A stretch of 64,000 nucleotides of DNA from Oharaeibacter diazotrophicus (GCF_004362745.1 NZ_SNXY01000006.1:1426001-1490000); one strand, 5' to 3'. Counted from the first letter of the stretch, positions 37,841-47,686 are shown. Made by a program: numbers and translations. Notes: generated by a model from the letters alone, not told the origin.

Positions 37841-40201
37841 TCAGAACTTGGTGCCGCCGGAGAAGCGGAAGATCTGGGTCTCGTCGTAGTCCTCCTTGAG
37901 GACCGGATAGGCGAAGTCGGCGCGCAGCAGGCCGAAGGGCGACTGCCAGATCAGGCCGACGCCGACCGAGGCGCGCAGCTTGGCGTCGTCGCCCTGCAGG
38001 GTCGCGCCGGACGAGTCGACCGTGCCGCTGTCGGCGCTCCACACCGTACCGGCGTCGGCGAACAGCGAGCCGTAGAGGCCGAATTCCTCGGGGATGACCG
38101 GCATCGGGAACAGCGTCTCGGCCGTGGCTGCGACGTAGTACTGGCCGCCGAGCAGGTAGCCGGTCGCCTTGTCGCGCGGGCCGAAGCCCTCGCTGGCGAA
38201 ACCGCGGACGGTGTCGCCGCCGAGGCGGAAGTGGTCGATGAAGCGCAGGTCGTCGCCGATGCCGGTGATCTGGCCGCCCTTGAGGCCGACGTGGCCGACG
38301 AGGCTCCAGTCGGACATCAGCTCCTTGTAGTAGTCGGCCTTGACCGACGTACGCAGGAACGAGACGTCGCCGCCGACGCCGGCGAACTCCTGGCCGAACT
38401 GGGCGTAGATGCCGTTGCGCGGGAACAGCTTGTTGTCGATGGTGTCGTAGGTCAGCGTGTAGCTCACCGACGACACGAAGCTGTCGCCGGTCGGGATCAG
38501 CTTCGGATTGATCTTCGTGATGTCGTCCTGGACATCGCTGATCTCCTGCTGGTAGGCGGAGTAGCGCAGGCCGAGGGTGAGATCCTCCATCACCGGGATG
38601 CCGAAGCGGATCGCGCCGCCGGTCAGCACCTCCTCGTAGGGATGGATCACGTCGCTGCCCGCCGCGTACTGGCGGCGGTAGACGTCGAAGCCGCCCGAGA
38701 GCCGGCGGTCGAACAGATACGGCTCCGTGAAGGAGAGTTCGTAGGTCTGCGTGTCGGAGCTCGAGCTGTCGGTGCTGAAACCGCGGCCGACCGAGGCGCG
38801 GACCTGCTGACCACGGCCGAGGAAGTTCTTCTCCGAAATCGAGAGCTCGGCGATGAAGCCCGACGTGGTCGAGTAGCCGCCGCCGACCGAGATCTCGCCG
38901 GTGGTCTGATCCTCGACCTGGACGTTGACGACCACGCGGTCGGGCGAGGAGCCCGGCTCGGAGTAGACGCGGACGTTCTTGAAGTAGCCGAGGGCCTTCA
39001 GCCGGCGTTCGGCCTTCTCGATCAGGACCTGGTTGTAGGCGTCGCCCTCGCCGAGGTCGAACTCGCGGCGGATGACATAGTCGCGGGTGCGGGTGTTGCC
39101 GATCACGTTGATCTTCTCGATGTAGGCGCGCGCGCCCTCGTCGATGAAGTAGGTGATCGAGATCTTGTGGCCGGCGTAGTCGCGATCACCGCGCGGGCGG
39201 ACCTGCACGAAGGCGTAGCCCTTCTCGGCCACCGCCACCGTGATGTCCTCGAGGGTCTTCTCGACGTCCTTGGCGCTGTAGACGTCGCCCTTGTGGGTAC
39301 GCGCCAGCGACAGGAGATCCTTGGCGTTGACCTCGGACAGCGTCGTCTCGACGTTGATGTCGCCGTAGACGTACTGCTCGCCCTCCTCCACCGTGATGGT
39401 GATGAAGAAGGCGTTCTGCTCGCGATCGAAGTCGGCGACCGCGGAGATGATGCGGAAGTCGGCATAGCCGTGGTTGTAGTAGAAGCGCTTGAGGGCTTCC
39501 TGGTCGGCGTTCAGCTTGTCCGGATCGTAGTTGTCGCTCGACTTCAGCCAGCCGAGAATGCCGGACTCCTTGGTCGCGATCACGTCCTGGAGACGACCGT
39601 CGGAGAAGGCCTTGTTGCCGACGAAGCTGATGCGCGACACCTCGGTGCGCGGACCCTCGTCGATCTGGAAGATCAGGTCGACGCGGTTCTGGCCGAGGTC
39701 CACCACCTTGGGCTCGACCTTGGCGTTGTAGCGCCCGGTGCGGCGGTAGAGTTCCTGGATGCGCTGGGTGTCGGACTGGACCTTGGCCTGGGTCAGCACC
39801 GACCGCGGCTGCAGTTCGACGGTAGCGCCGAGCACCGTGTCGCTGTGGCGGTCGTTGCCCTCGAAGGCGACGCGGGCGATCACCGGGTTCTCGACGACGC
39901 GGACCTGCAGGGCGCCGCCGGCCCGCGAGATCTGCACGTCGGAGAACAGGCCGGTGGCGAACAGCGCCTTGATCGAGTCGTCGATGTCGATCGACGTGAA
40001 GGGACGGCCGGGCTTGATCGTCACGTAGGAGACGATCGTCTCGGCCTCGACCCGGGTGTTGCCGCTGACGGTGATCCGGCTGACGGACTCGGCGTGTGCC
40101 GGCGCGGCCCCGATCCCCGGAAGGCCGCCCATCGCCGGCGCGAGGCCGACGAATGCGACGGAGAGCATGGCGGCCTTCGTCAAGTTTCTGAGTGAGCGCA
40201 T
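37841..40201 (-). CDS. bamA: outer-membrane assembly factor BamA
   Basis: 786 residues. A signal peptide (about residues 1-36, MLSVAFVGLAPAMGGL and AHA cleavage) is followed by five POTRA domains (about 40-420), with VSRITVSGNTRVEAETIVSYV at the first. A 16-strand beta barrel (about 440-786) ends in KDYDETQIFRFSGGTKF with the C-terminal aromatic Phe. The barrel lid motif VRGF appears as GGDTVRGFASEG (near 650). It inserts outer-membrane proteins, including the porin in this window. Position after rseP is conserved. The start MRSLRNLTKAAML fits the signal peptide. Confidence 0.96.
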   Translation of the reverse strand: MRSLRNLTKAAMLSVAFVGLAPAMGGLPGIGAAPAHAESVSRITVSGNTRVEAETIVSYVTIKPGRPFTSIDIDDSIKALFATGLFSDVQISRAGGALQVRVVENPVIARVAFEGNDRHSDTVLGATVELQPRSVLTQAKVQSDTQRIQELYRRTGRYNAKVEPKVVDLGQNRVDLIFQIDEGPRTEVSRISFVGNKAFSDGRLQDVIATKESGILGWLKSSDNYDPDKLNADQEALKRFYYNHGYADFRIISAVADFDREQNAFFITITVEEGEQYVYGDINVETTLSEVNAKDLLSLARTHKGDVYSAKDVEKTLEDITVAVAEKGYAFVQVRPRGDRDYAGHKISITYFIDEGARAYIEKINVIGNTRTRDYVIRREFDLGEGDAYNQVLIEKAERRLKALGYFKNVRVYSEPGSSPDRVVVNVQVEDQTTGEISVGGGYSTTSGFIAELSISEKNFLGRGQQVRASVGRGFSTDSSSSDTQTYELSFTEPYLFDRRLSGGFDVYRRQYAAGSDVIHPYEEVLTGGAIRFGIPVMEDLTLGLRYSAYQQEISDVQDDITKINPKLIPTGDSFVSSVSYTLTYDTIDNKLFPRNGIYAQFGQEFAGVGGDVSFLRTSVKADYYKELMSDWSLVGHVGLKGGQITGIGDDLRFIDHFRLGGDTVRGFASEGFGPRDKATGYLLGGQYYVAATAETLFPMPVIPEEFGLYGSLFADAGTVWSADSGTVDSSGATLQGDDAKLRASVGVGLIWQSPFGLLRADFAYPVLKEDYDETQIFRFSGGTKF

Positions 40202-40361
40202 GTCGTACTCGTACCCGTTGTCAGCGGCCGGACCCCGTCGATGCGAACCCGACGGATTCTCGACGAACGTTTTTTACAATCTTCCGGGGGCCTTGCAAGC
40301 ACGCACGCCGCGCCCCGCCCCCTTTTCGCCGTGGACAGTGGCGGCATGGCCACGGTCCTGT

Positions 40362-41480
40362 TCACCCTGAGACCAGACGCACGATGTCGTTGAAGGTCCC
40401 CAGCACCATCAGCATCAGGACGACCGCGAATCCGATCCTGAAACCGAAGTCCTGGGCCCGCTCCGACAGTGGACGACCCCTGACCGCCTCGATCGCGTAG
40501 TAGACCAAGTGGCCGCCGTCGAGCAACGGTATCGGGAAAAGGTTAAGCAGACCGATCGAAATCGAAAGAACGGCGGCAAGGTTAACGAGTGGTATCAATC
40601 CGAGGGACGCCGCCTGTCCCGAAACCTTGGCGATGCCGATCGGCCCGCCGATCTGGTCCGCGGATTCGCGCCCCGCGAAGATGCCGCCGATGTAGCCGAG
40701 CGTGCCGCCGACCACGTCGGCACTTTCGGCGAAGGCCTGACCGACCGCCTCCAGCGGACCGTAGTGCACGATCACCACGGTGCCGTTCTGGCGCTGCAGG
40801 CCGAGCAGGCCGACGCGCTGGCGATTGCCGAACACGTCGGTGATCTCGTCGATTCTGGGCGTCGCGGTCAGGACGACGTGGCCGCCGTCGCGCTCGACGT
40901 CGATCGTGAGCACGAGACCGGCGCTGCGCGTGACGATGCGCTGGAGCGCGGTGAAGCTGTCGACCGGCCGGCCGTCGATCGCGGTGATGCGGTCGCCCGG
41001 CAGGAAGCCGGCTTCGGCGGCGGCGCTGCCCGGCGTCACCGCGTCGACGATCGGTGCCACCACCGGCTTGCCGAGCGAGGCGAACAGAAGCGTGTAGATC
41101 ACGAGCGCCAGGAGGAAATTCGCGATCGGGCCGGCGGCGACGATCGCCGCCCGCCGCGCCACGCTCTTGCCCTGGAACGAACCCTCGCCGGCCGCCGCCG
41201 CCGCGGCCCGGTCCGGCGCGCTGGCGGCGTTGAGGTCGTCGATGAACTTGACGTAGCCGCCGAGCGGAATCGCCGCGAGCCGCCAGCGGGTGCCGTGGCG
41301 GTCGTTCCAGCCGAAGAGTTCCGGGCCGAAGCCGATCGAGAAGGTGCGCACGGCGACGCCGCACCAGCGCGCCACCAGGAAGTGCCCGAGTTCGTGGAAG
41401 AACACCACCACCGTGAGCACCGCCAAGAAGGGCACCAGCGTGCCGAACAGCGACGCACCGTAGCCGGTCAGGAGGTCCAT
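40362..41480 (-). CDS. rseP: RIP zinc metalloprotease RseP (MmpA)
   Basis: 372 residues. The site-2 protease motif HELGH is at residues 29-33, and the second zinc site is NLFPIPLLDGGHLVYY near residue 315. One PDZ domain (about 130-210) shows AAEAGFLPGDRITAIDGRPVDSF. It cuts anti-sigma or signal peptides inside the inner membrane. Homologues such as MmpA have this single-PDZ form in alphaproteobacteria. The ATG at 41480 is preceded by AGAT and a weak ribosome site. It lies between dxr and bamA in the conserved order. Confidence 0.94.
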   Translation of the reverse strand: MDLLTGYGASLFGTLVPFLAVLTVVVFFHELGHFLVARWCGVAVRTFSIGFGPELFGWNDRHGTRWRLAAIPLGGYVKFIDDLNAASAPDRAAAAAAGEGSFQGKSVARRAAIVAAGPIANFLLALVIYTLLFASLGKPVVAPIVDAVTPGSAAAEAGFLPGDRITAIDGRPVDSFTALQRIVTRSAGLVLTIDVERDGGHVVLTATPRIDEITDVFGNRQRVGLLGLQRQNGTVVIVHYGPLEAVGQAFAESADVVGGTLGYIGGIFAGRESADQIGGPIGIAKVSGQAASLGLIPLVNLAAVLSISIGLLNLFPIPLLDGGHLVYYAIEAVRGRPLSERAQDFGFRIGFAVVLMLMVLGTFNDIVRLVSG

Positions 41481-41554
41481 CTGGAAAGATCGCCTTTTCG
41501 ATTGTCCGGCACCGGTCCGTCCCGTCCGATTCCGTCGCCCCGCGCGGGGGGCGT

Positions 41555-42763
41555 TCAGCCGATGAATGCCGCGGCGCGCCCCCGCGACGCCGCGTCGAGA
41601 TCGAGGGCTTCGCCGAGCGAAGCCGGTTCGCGCATCATGCCCGCGCCCTCCGCCCAGGACAACGTGCGTTCGACGAGGCCGGGGATCCCCATGAAGCCGA
41701 TCCGGCCGTCGAGGAAGGCCTCGACCGCGATCTCGTTGGCCGCGTTCAGCACGGACGGCGCGCCGTCGCCGCGCCGCATCGCCGCCTCGGCGAGCGCGAG
41801 GCAGGGGAAGCGGCCACGGTCGGGCGCCTCGAAGGTCAGCGTGCCGAGCGCGGCGAGGTCGAGCGGCTTCACCGGCGTCGGCCGCCGCTCCGGCCACGCC
41901 AGGCAGTAGCCGATCGGCGTGCGCATGTCCGGCGAGCCGAGCTCGGCGAGGATCGAGCCGTCCGTGTAGCGCACCATGCCGTGCACCACCGACTGCGGGT
42001 GCACCAGCACCGACAGCCGGTCCGGCCCGACGGCGAACAGGTGGTCGGCCTCGATCAGCTCGAGGCCCTTGTTCATCAGCGTCGCGCTGTCGATGGTGAT
42101 CTTGCGCCCCATCGACCAGTTGGGATGACGCAGCGCCATCGCCGGCGTCGCCGCGGCGATCGCCTCGGTCGAGAGCGTCCGGAACGGCCCGCCGGAGGCG
42201 GTCAGCACGATCTCGGCGACCTCGCGCTCGGCGTGACGCTCCAGCACCTGGAAGATCGCGTTGTGCTCGCTGTCGACCGGCAGCACGGTGACGCCGCGCC
42301 GCGCCGCCTCGGCCATGAAGCAGACGCCGGCGGTCACCAGCGTCTCCTTGTTGGCGAGCGCGAGCGTGCGCGTCGCCGACAGCGCGGCCAGCGACGGCGC
42401 AAGGCCGGCGGCGCCGACGATCGCCGACACCACCATGTCGGTCGGCCGCCGCGCCGCCTCGACCACCGCCTCGGGCCCGGCCGCGGCGGCGATGCCGGTG
42501 CCGGCGAGCCGGTCGGCGAGGTCGGCGTAGGCGGCGGGATCGGCGACCACCGCCACCTCGGCCCGGACCGCGCGCGCGGCGGCGGCGAGCGCCGCGGCGT
42601 TGGTGGCCGCGGTCAGCGCGACGACGTGGAAGCGCTCCGGCTCGCGCGCGACGAGGTCGAGCGTCGAGCCGCCGACCGAACCGGTGGCGCCGAGCACGGA
42701 GAGCCGCATCGGCGCCGCGGCGGAGGCGGGCGACGGGTCGGGGGCACGGGAGGGCGTCGCCAT
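41555..42763 (-). CDS. dxr: 1-deoxy-D-xylulose-5-phosphate reductoisomerase
   Basis: 402 residues. It makes 2-C-methyl-D-erythritol 4-phosphate with NADPH in the MEP isoprenoid route. The NADPH site is LSVLGATGSVGGSTLDLVA (residues about 21-39); the catalytic and metal residues lie in PVDSEHNAIFQVLE (near 165-178). TASGGPFRTLSTEAI, HPNWSMGRKITIDSATLMNKGLELIEA and NAANEIAVEAFLDGRI are conserved. A 17-residue extension precedes the Rossmann fold. The start may instead be the GTG at 42772 that overlaps the cdsA stop; the ATG at 42763 was kept as more usual. Confidence 0.95.
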   Translation of the reverse strand: MATPSRAPDPSPASAAAPMRLSVLGATGSVGGSTLDLVAREPERFHVVALTAATNAAALAAAARAVRAEVAVVADPAAYADLADRLAGTGIAAAAGPEAVVEAARRPTDMVVSAIVGAAGLAPSLAALSATRTLALANKETLVTAGVCFMAEAARRGVTVLPVDSEHNAIFQVLERHAEREVAEIVLTASGGPFRTLSTEAIAAATPAMALRHPNWSMGRKITIDSATLMNKGLELIEADHLFAVGPDRLSVLVHPQSVVHGMVRYTDGSILAELGSPDMRTPIGYCLAWPERRPTPVKPLDLAALGTLTFEAPDRGRFPCLALAEAAMRRGDGAPSVLNAANEIAVEAFLDGRIGFMGIPGLVERTLSWAEGAGMMREPASLGEALDLDAASRGRAAAFIG

Positions 42764-42768
42764 CGGGC

Positions 42769-43620
42769 TCACCACACCATCAGGCCGCCGCCGGCGTCGC
42801 CGCCGCCGCTGCGGACGAGGCCGATCGCCGCCGCCAGCACAAGCGCGACCACGAGGCCGTCGACCCGGTCCATGATGCCGCCGTGGCCGGGGATCAGCCG
42901 ACCGGAATCCTTGACGCCGAAATGCCGCTTCATCGAGGATTCCGCGAGGTCGCCGGCCTGCGACACCACCGAGAGTAGCGCGGCGATGAACGCGAGCGGC
43001 GCCAGTGTCGCGATCCCCGCGAAGGACCCCACCGCGAGCCCGACGACCACGGCGGCGAGGAGGCCGCCGATCGCCCCCGACCACGTCTTCTTCGGCGACA
43101 CCGCCGACCACAGCTTGGGGCCGCCGAGGTGCCGGCCGGCGAAATAGGCGCCGGTGTCGGTGGCCCAGACCAGCAGGAACACGAAGCAGGTGGCGACGAG
43201 GCCGAGCGAGGCGACCCCGGCGGGCGCGTCGCCGCGCAGCACGACGGCGGCGATGCCGGAGAGACCGGCATAGAGCACGCCGGCGGCGAGCCAGCGCAGC
43301 CGCGCCTCCACCGCCCCGGCGAGGAGGAGGCCGATCGCGACCGCACCGACCGCGATCGCCGAGGCGCGCCAGTCGCGCGTGGCGATGACGACGCTGAGGC
43401 CGACGAACAGCACGGCGAGCTTCGGCGCCGCGCGCAGCGCGTAGGGCCCGGTCATGCCGACCCATTCGACCAGGATCAGCGCCGCGGCGACGCCGGCCAG
43501 CAGCGCGAACACCAGACCGCCGGCGACGAGCGCCGCGACCGCCACCGCCATCAGCACCACCGCCGAGGCGAGCCGCGGCCCGAGGTCCGCCATCCTGCCG
43601 CCGCCCCCCGCGCCCGCCAT
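42769..43620 (-). CDS. cdsA: phosphatidate cytidylyltransferase
   Basis: 283 residues, about eight transmembrane segments. It makes CDP-diacylglycerol from phosphatidate and CTP. The signature is near residues 175-260: SPKKTWSGAIGG followed by QAGDLAESSMKRHFGVKDSGRLIPGHGGIMDRVDG. The length is normal. The product feeds PssA (1443). The start ATG shares a base with the uppS stop (TGATG), and the end overlaps the possible GTG start of dxr. Confidence 0.95.
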   Translation of the reverse strand: MAGAGGGGRMADLGPRLASAVVLMAVAVAALVAGGLVFALLAGVAAALILVEWVGMTGPYALRAAPKLAVLFVGLSVVIATRDWRASAIAVGAVAIGLLLAGAVEARLRWLAAGVLYAGLSGIAAVVLRGDAPAGVASLGLVATCFVFLLVWATDTGAYFAGRHLGGPKLWSAVSPKKTWSGAIGGLLAAVVVGLAVGSFAGIATLAPLAFIAALLSVVSQAGDLAESSMKRHFGVKDSGRLIPGHGGIMDRVDGLVVALVLAAAIGLVRSGGGDAGGGLMVW

Positions 43621-44381
43621 CAGACGCCGACCCCCGCCTTGAGGCCGCCGAACCGGCGCTCGCGGCCGAGATACTCGTCGATGGCGCGGTCGAATTCGGC
43701 GGCGGAGAAGTCCGGCCAGTAGGTCGGCACGAACAGGAACTCGGAGTAGGCCGCCTGCCAGAGCAGGAAATTGGAGAGCCGCTGTTCACCGCTGGTGCGG
43801 ATGATCAGGTCGGGGTCCGGCATGTCGGCGGTGTCGAGCCGCCGGCCGATCGCGGCCTCGTCGATCGCCTCGGGCGCGAGCCGGCCGGCGGCGACGTCGC
43901 GCGCCAGGGCCCGGACCGCGCGGGCGATCTCGTTGCGGGCACCGTAGTTGAAGGCGACCACCAGCGTCAGGCCGGTGTTGGCGGCGGTGGTGGTCTCGGC
44001 CTCGTCGAGCAGGCCGGCGATGTCGGCGGCCAAACCTGCGCGCTCGCCGACGACGCGGACACGGACGCCGGCGCGGTCGAGTTCGGCGAGGTCGCGGCGG
44101 ATGAAGATCTTGAGGAGCCCCATCAGCTCGCGGACCTCTTCCGCGGGCCGGCTCCAGTTCTCCGACGAGAAGGAGTAGAGCGTCAGGCACTCGAGGCCGA
44201 CGTCGCCGGCGTGGCGGACGATCTCGCGCAGCGTCTGCAGGCCGCGGCGGTGCCCCTCCACCCGCGGCAGGCCGCGCGCGCGCGCCCACCGCCCGTTGCC
44301 GTCCATGATGATGGCCACGTGACGCGGGAAGCCGTCCGGGCGCCCGAAACTCTGCCGCACAGCGTCCATCCCCGTCGTCAT
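43620..44381 (-). CDS. uppS: isoprenyl transferase (undecaprenyl diphosphate synthase)
   Basis: 253 residues. The cis-prenyltransferase motifs are [27 protein letters not shown] (residues about 21-47), [18 protein letters not shown] and [23 protein letters not shown]. It makes the C55 lipid carrier for peptidoglycan and O-antigen. The start may be this ATG or one 12 bases further in (MDAVRQ). It lies 141 bases downstream of frr. Confidence 0.96.
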   Translation of the reverse strand: MTTGMDAVRQSFGRPDGFPRHVAIIMDGNGRWARARGLPRVEGHRRGLQTLREIVRHAGDVGLECLTLYSFSSENWSRPAEEVRELMGLLKIFIRRDLAELDRAGVRVRVVGERAGLAADIAGLLDEAETTTAANTGLTLVVAFNYGARNEIARAVRALARDVAAGRLAPEAIDEAAIGRRLDTADMPDPDLIIRTSGEQRLSNFLLWQAAYSEFLFVPTYWPDFSAAEFDRAIDEYLGRERRFGGLKAGVGV

Positions 44382-44522
44382 GGCCTCGAAGATCCCGTCC
44401 CGCCCCCCGGTCTACCGCAGCCGGACGGGCGAGAATAGGGCGGATCGGCGCGCGCGTCTCGCCCCGCCCCCGCGGATGCGGACGGCGCCGCGCCCCGGGA
44501 ACGATCGACGCGGCGGCGCCGA

Positions 44523-45086
44523 TCAGACCTGCATGATCTCGGCTTCCTTGGTCACCAGCATCTTGTCGGCTTCGGCGATGGTGTCGTCGGTCAGCTTCTG
44601 CACCTTGTCGGCGTAGGAGCGCGAGGAATCCTCGGAGATGAGGCCTTCCTTCTCGAGCTCCTTCAGCTCGTCCATGCCGTCGCGGCGAACGTGGCGGATC
44701 GAGACGCGGGTCGCCTCGGCGTATTTGTGGGCGATCTTGGCGAGCTCCTTGCGGCGCGCCGTGTTCAGCTCCGGGATGGGCAGGCGCATCAGCGTGCCCT
44801 CGATGATCGGGTTGAGCCCGAGGTTCGATTCGCGGATCGCCTTCTCGACGGCGTGGACCATCGAGCGGTCCCACACCTGCACCGACAGCATGCGCGACTC
44901 CGGCACGCTCACGGTCGCCACCTGGTTCAGCGGCATCGTGCTGCCGTAGGCCTCGACGACGATCGGATCCAGGAGGCTCGCGCTCGCGCGGCCGGTGCGC
45001 AGGCCCGCCAGTTCGTTCTTGAACACCGAGAGCGCGCCCTGCATGCGGCGCTTCAGATCGCCGAGATCGAACTCCTCGTCAGCCAT
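44523..45086 (-). CDS. frr: ribosome recycling factor
   Basis: 187 residues, the usual size. The N-terminal helix begins [29 protein letters not shown]; conserved [45 protein letters not shown] and [23 protein letters not shown] follow. It splits 70S ribosomes with EF-G after termination. AAGGTGAG precedes the ATG; a GTG two codons upstream is possible. It follows pyrH by 102 bases. Confidence 0.97.
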   Translation of the reverse strand: MADEEFDLGDLKRRMQGALSVFKNELAGLRTGRASASLLDPIVVEAYGSTMPLNQVATVSVPESRMLSVQVWDRSMVHAVEKAIRESNLGLNPIIEGTLMRLPIPELNTARRKELAKIAHKYAEATRVSIRHVRRDGMDELKELEKEGLISEDSSRSYADKVQKLTDDTIAEADKMLVTKEAEIMQV

Positions 45087-45188
45087 GGTCACTCACCTTC
45101 GGGTCTGCATTCTTCTCGGGATCGTCCCGGGTTCACGGATCGTCCGCGACGGGCGGGGCGCGTTCGCCCCGCCGGGTCGGCGGTCCGG

Positions 45189-45905
45189 TCAGCCCGCGAT
45201 GGTCGTGGAACGCCCGCGGCCGCGGAGCACGTCCACGAACGAGCCGGACTCGTGAACCGAGAAGACGATTACCGGAATCCGGTTGTCGCGGGCAAGCGCG
45301 ATCGCCGCGGCGTCCATCACCTGGAGGTTCTTCGCCAGCACCTCCTGGTGCGTCAGCTGCTCGTAGCGCGTCGCGGTCGGGTCCTTCTTCGGGTCGGCGG
45401 TGTAGACGCCGTCGACCTGGGTGCCCTTCAGGAGCGCGTCGCAGCCCATCTCGGCCGCACGTAGCGCCGCACCGGAATCGGTCGTGAAGAACGGATTGCC
45501 GGTGCCGCCGGCGAAGATCAGCACCTTGTTCTCGGCGAAGTGGGTCATCGCGCCGCGCTGGGTGAAGGTCTCGCACAGCGCCGGGATCGCGATCGCCGAC
45601 AGCACCACGGCGGGCACGCCGAGCCGGTCGACGGCCGAGCGCAGCGCCAGCGCGTTCATCACCGTGCCGAGCATGCCGAGATAGTCGCCGGTGGTGCGGT
45701 CGCCGCCCTCGGCGGCCACCGAGACGCCGCGGAAGATGTTGCCGCCGCCGACCACGACGGCGATCTCGACGCCGAGGCGGTGCGCCTCGACGATCTCGGC
45801 CGCGATCCGGTTCACCACCTTCGGATCGATGCCGAACGTGCGGTCGCCCATCAGGGCCTCGCCGGAGAGCTTCAGCAGGACGCGGCGGTAGAGGGCTTCG
45901 GGCAT
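45189..45905 (-). CDS. pyrH: UMP kinase
   Basis: 238 residues of the amino acid kinase fold. Converts UMP to UDP. Motifs are RVLLKLSGEALMG (residues about 8-20), VVVGGGNIFRGVS, GDYLGMLGTVMNALAL and DAAAIALARDNRIPVIVF near the C-terminus. The gene normally follows tsf directly; here a PIN-toxin gene on the other strand separates them. That puts pyrH-frr-uppS and onward under a promoter somewhere in 45906-46080 on the minus strand. Confidence 0.97.
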   Translation of the reverse strand: MPEALYRRVLLKLSGEALMGDRTFGIDPKVVNRIAAEIVEAHRLGVEIAVVVGGGNIFRGVSVAAEGGDRTTGDYLGMLGTVMNALALRSAVDRLGVPAVVLSAIAIPALCETFTQRGAMTHFAENKVLIFAGGTGNPFFTTDSGAALRAAEMGCDALLKGTQVDGVYTADPKKDPTATRYEQLTHQEVLAKNLQVMDAAAIALARDNRIPVIVFSVHESGSFVDVLRGRGRSTTIAG

Positions 45906-46077
45906 CGGCCGGGCTCCGGACAGGTTGGGGGTTCGCGGCGCCGACATAGCGCGAGACGGCGGAGAATCAAAGCCGGATCGGGATGGCGGGTGAGGGTGCG
46001 CCGTTCGACCCGCGCAAGCGCCGGCATTGGCGCGGACGCCACGGATCGATATGATGGCCGGTGTCAGCCAGGGAACG

Positions 46078-46308
46078 ATGTCGGTGCGTGCCACTCGATC
46101 CAACCGATCCGACGAAGACGCCGCGTCCGCGACGCGGGACGTGATGCGCGTCCGCGCCACGCAGCCCGTCCCGCCGGCACCCGACCATCGCGCCCGTGCG
46201 GGCAGGCCGCGCGAGCCGGGCGCCGCGGGCGGAGGACCGCCGATCGGCCGCGCGATCCTCGGGGACGACCTGCCGGATGCGGAGGTGGCGGCCTGGAACG
46301 GCCGATGA
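46078..46308 (+). CDS. small protein upstream of PIN toxin, possible degenerate antitoxin
   Basis: 76 residues. The C-terminus [20 protein letters not shown], ending in an ATGA overlap with the toxin start, resembles the end of Phd/YefM antitoxins (usually ...DDFDAPLPDDVLAAFEG). The middle ARAGRPREPGAAGGG could echo the AGRPVARLVP loop. The N-terminus (MSVRATRSNRSDEDAASATRDVMRV) matches no DNA-binding fold that I recognise. AGGGA precedes the ATG. It is either a decayed antitoxin or an unfamiliar one. Position and coupling support the antitoxin reading more than sequence does. Confidence 0.4.
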   Translation: MSVRATRSNRSDEDAASATRDVMRVRATQPVPPAPDHRARAGRPREPGAAGGGPPIGRAILGDDLPDAEVAAWNGR

Positions 46309-46961
46309 ACTGCCTCCTCGACACCCACGCCTTCGTCTGGTGGGTCGCCGGCGAGGAGCACGAGATCGGCAACACCGCCCGCGACCTGATCCGCGATCCG
46401 GACAACCGGATCTTCGTCGGCGCCATCTCGCTCTACGAGATCGTCCTGAAGTTCCGTCTCGGAAAGTGGCCGGCGGTCGAACGGCTGGCCCGCGACCCGG
46501 TCAAAATCGCCGTCCGGTCGGACATCGAGATCCTCGCCGTCGACGGGCGGCATGCCACCGTCGCCGCCGAACTCGCCCTCGACCATCGCGATCCGTTCGA
46601 TCGCATCATCGCGGCGCAGGCCATCGTCCACGGCTTGACCGTTCTGTCGCTCGATCCGCGGCTCGGATCCTTCGGTGTCGACGTCGTCTGGTTACGAAAA
46701 AGGCGCCGGCCGGGGCCGACGCCTTTCAATTCAACGGCTTGCGGGCATTGCCCGAAGCGTCACTTCGTGCCGGCGGCCGCGGCGACCTCGGCGGCGAAGT
46801 CGGTCTCTTCCTTCTCGATGCCCTCGCCGAGCGCGAAGCGCACGAAGCCGGTCACCTTGATCGGAGCGCCGACGGTCGCCTCGGCGGCCTTGACGGCGGC
46901 CTCGACGGTGAGGTCGGGGTTGATCACGAAGGCCTGCTTCAGGAGGGTCGACTCCTCGTAG
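46305..46961 (+). CDS. VapC-like PIN-domain toxin with run-on C-terminus
   Basis: 218 residues, of which residues 1-129 form the PIN domain: [13 protein letters not shown] (Asp6), [18 protein letters not shown] (Glu45), [19 protein letters not shown] (Asp96/Asp99) and [19 protein letters not shown] (Asp117). All catalytic acids for Mg-dependent RNA cleavage are present. Close relatives end at this VVW. Here the next codon is TTA, rare in this genome and one base from the TAA stop, and the frame continues through the tsf terminator into antisense tsf until 46961. The extra 89 residues ([13 protein letters not shown] and onward) have no domain character. Probably a toxin with a lost stop codon; activity uncertain. 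Confidence 0.65.
   Translation: MNCLLDTHAFVWWVAGEEHEIGNTARDLIRDPDNRIFVGAISLYEIVLKFRLGKWPAVERLARDPVKIAVRSDIEILAVDGRHATVAAELALDHRDPFDRIIAAQAIVHGLTVLSLDPRLGSFGVDVVWLRKRRRPGPTPFNSTACGHCPKRHFVPAAAATSAAKSVSSFSMPSPSAKRTKPVTLIGAPTVASAALTAASTVRSGLITKACFRRVDSS
46699..46726. terminator. terminator after tsf
   Basis: AAAGGCG and CGCCTTT close a GC-rich stem (CGGCC/GGCCG, with one mismatch inside). On the tsf (minus) strand it ends in GCCTTTTTCG, a good intrinsic terminator. The PIN-toxin frame runs straight through it. Confidence 0.8.
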
Positions 46962-47686
46962 AACTTGCGGATGCGGCCCTCGACCATCTTCTCGATGACC
47001 TGCGCCGGCTTGCCAGACTCCTTGGCCTGCTCGACGAAGATCGCGCGCTCGCGCTCGACCACCGCCGGATCGACGTCCTCGGCCGAGAGCGCCAGCGGGT
47101 TGGTGGCGGCCACGTGCATGGCGACCTGACGGCCGAGCTTGGTCAGCTCGTCGGCGTTGCCGGTCGACTCCAGCGCGACCAGCACGCCGATCTTGCCGAG
47201 GCCGTCGGCGATCGCCGCGTGGACGTAGGGGGCGACGACGCCGGCCGACACCGTGAGGGCGGCCGAACGGCGGAAGTTCATGTTCTCGCCGATGGTCGCG
47301 ACCAGCTCCTTGACCTCGGCCTCGACCGAGTGCGCCTTGCCCGGGTAGGCGGCGGCGGCGGTCGCGGCGTGGTCGCCGCCGTTCTCGACGGCGATCGCGG
47401 CCACCGCGCGCACCAGCGCCTGGAAGGCGTCGTTGCGGGCGACGAAGTCGGTCTCGGAGTTGACCTCGACAACGGCCGCGGTCGTGCCCTTCACGGCGAC
47501 GCCGACGAGGCCCTCGGCGGCCACGCGGCCCGCCTTCTTGGCGGCCTTGGCCAGACCCTTGGCGCGCAGCCAGTCGATGGCCGCTTCCATGTCGCCGTTG
47601 TTCTCGATGAGGGCCGCCTTGCAGTCCATCATGCCGACGCCGGTCTTCTCGCGGAGATCCTTCACAAGTGCAGCGGAGATGTTCAT
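46760..47686 (-). CDS. tsf: translation elongation factor Ts
   Basis: 308 residues. Exchanges GDP on EF-Tu. The UBA-like N-terminus is [37 protein letters not shown] (residues about 8-44), with [17 protein letters not shown] near 73. The core continues with the C-terminal [14 protein letters not shown]. The start ATG at 47686 fits the family. It is second in the operon after rpsB, with 217 bases and a hairpin in between. Confidence 0.97.
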   Translation of the reverse strand: MNISAALVKDLREKTGVGMMDCKAALIENNGDMEAAIDWLRAKGLAKAAKKAGRVAAEGLVGVAVKGTTAAVVEVNSETDFVARNDAFQALVRAVAAIAVENGGDHAATAAAAYPGKAHSVEAEVKELVATIGENMNFRRSAALTVSAGVVAPYVHAAIADGLGKIGVLVALESTGNADELTKLGRQVAMHVAATNPLALSAEDVDPAVVERERAIFVEQAKESGKPAQVIEKMVEGRIRKFYEESTLLKQAFVINPDLTVEAAVKAAEATVGAPIKVTGFVRFALGEGIEKEETDFAAEVAAAAGTK

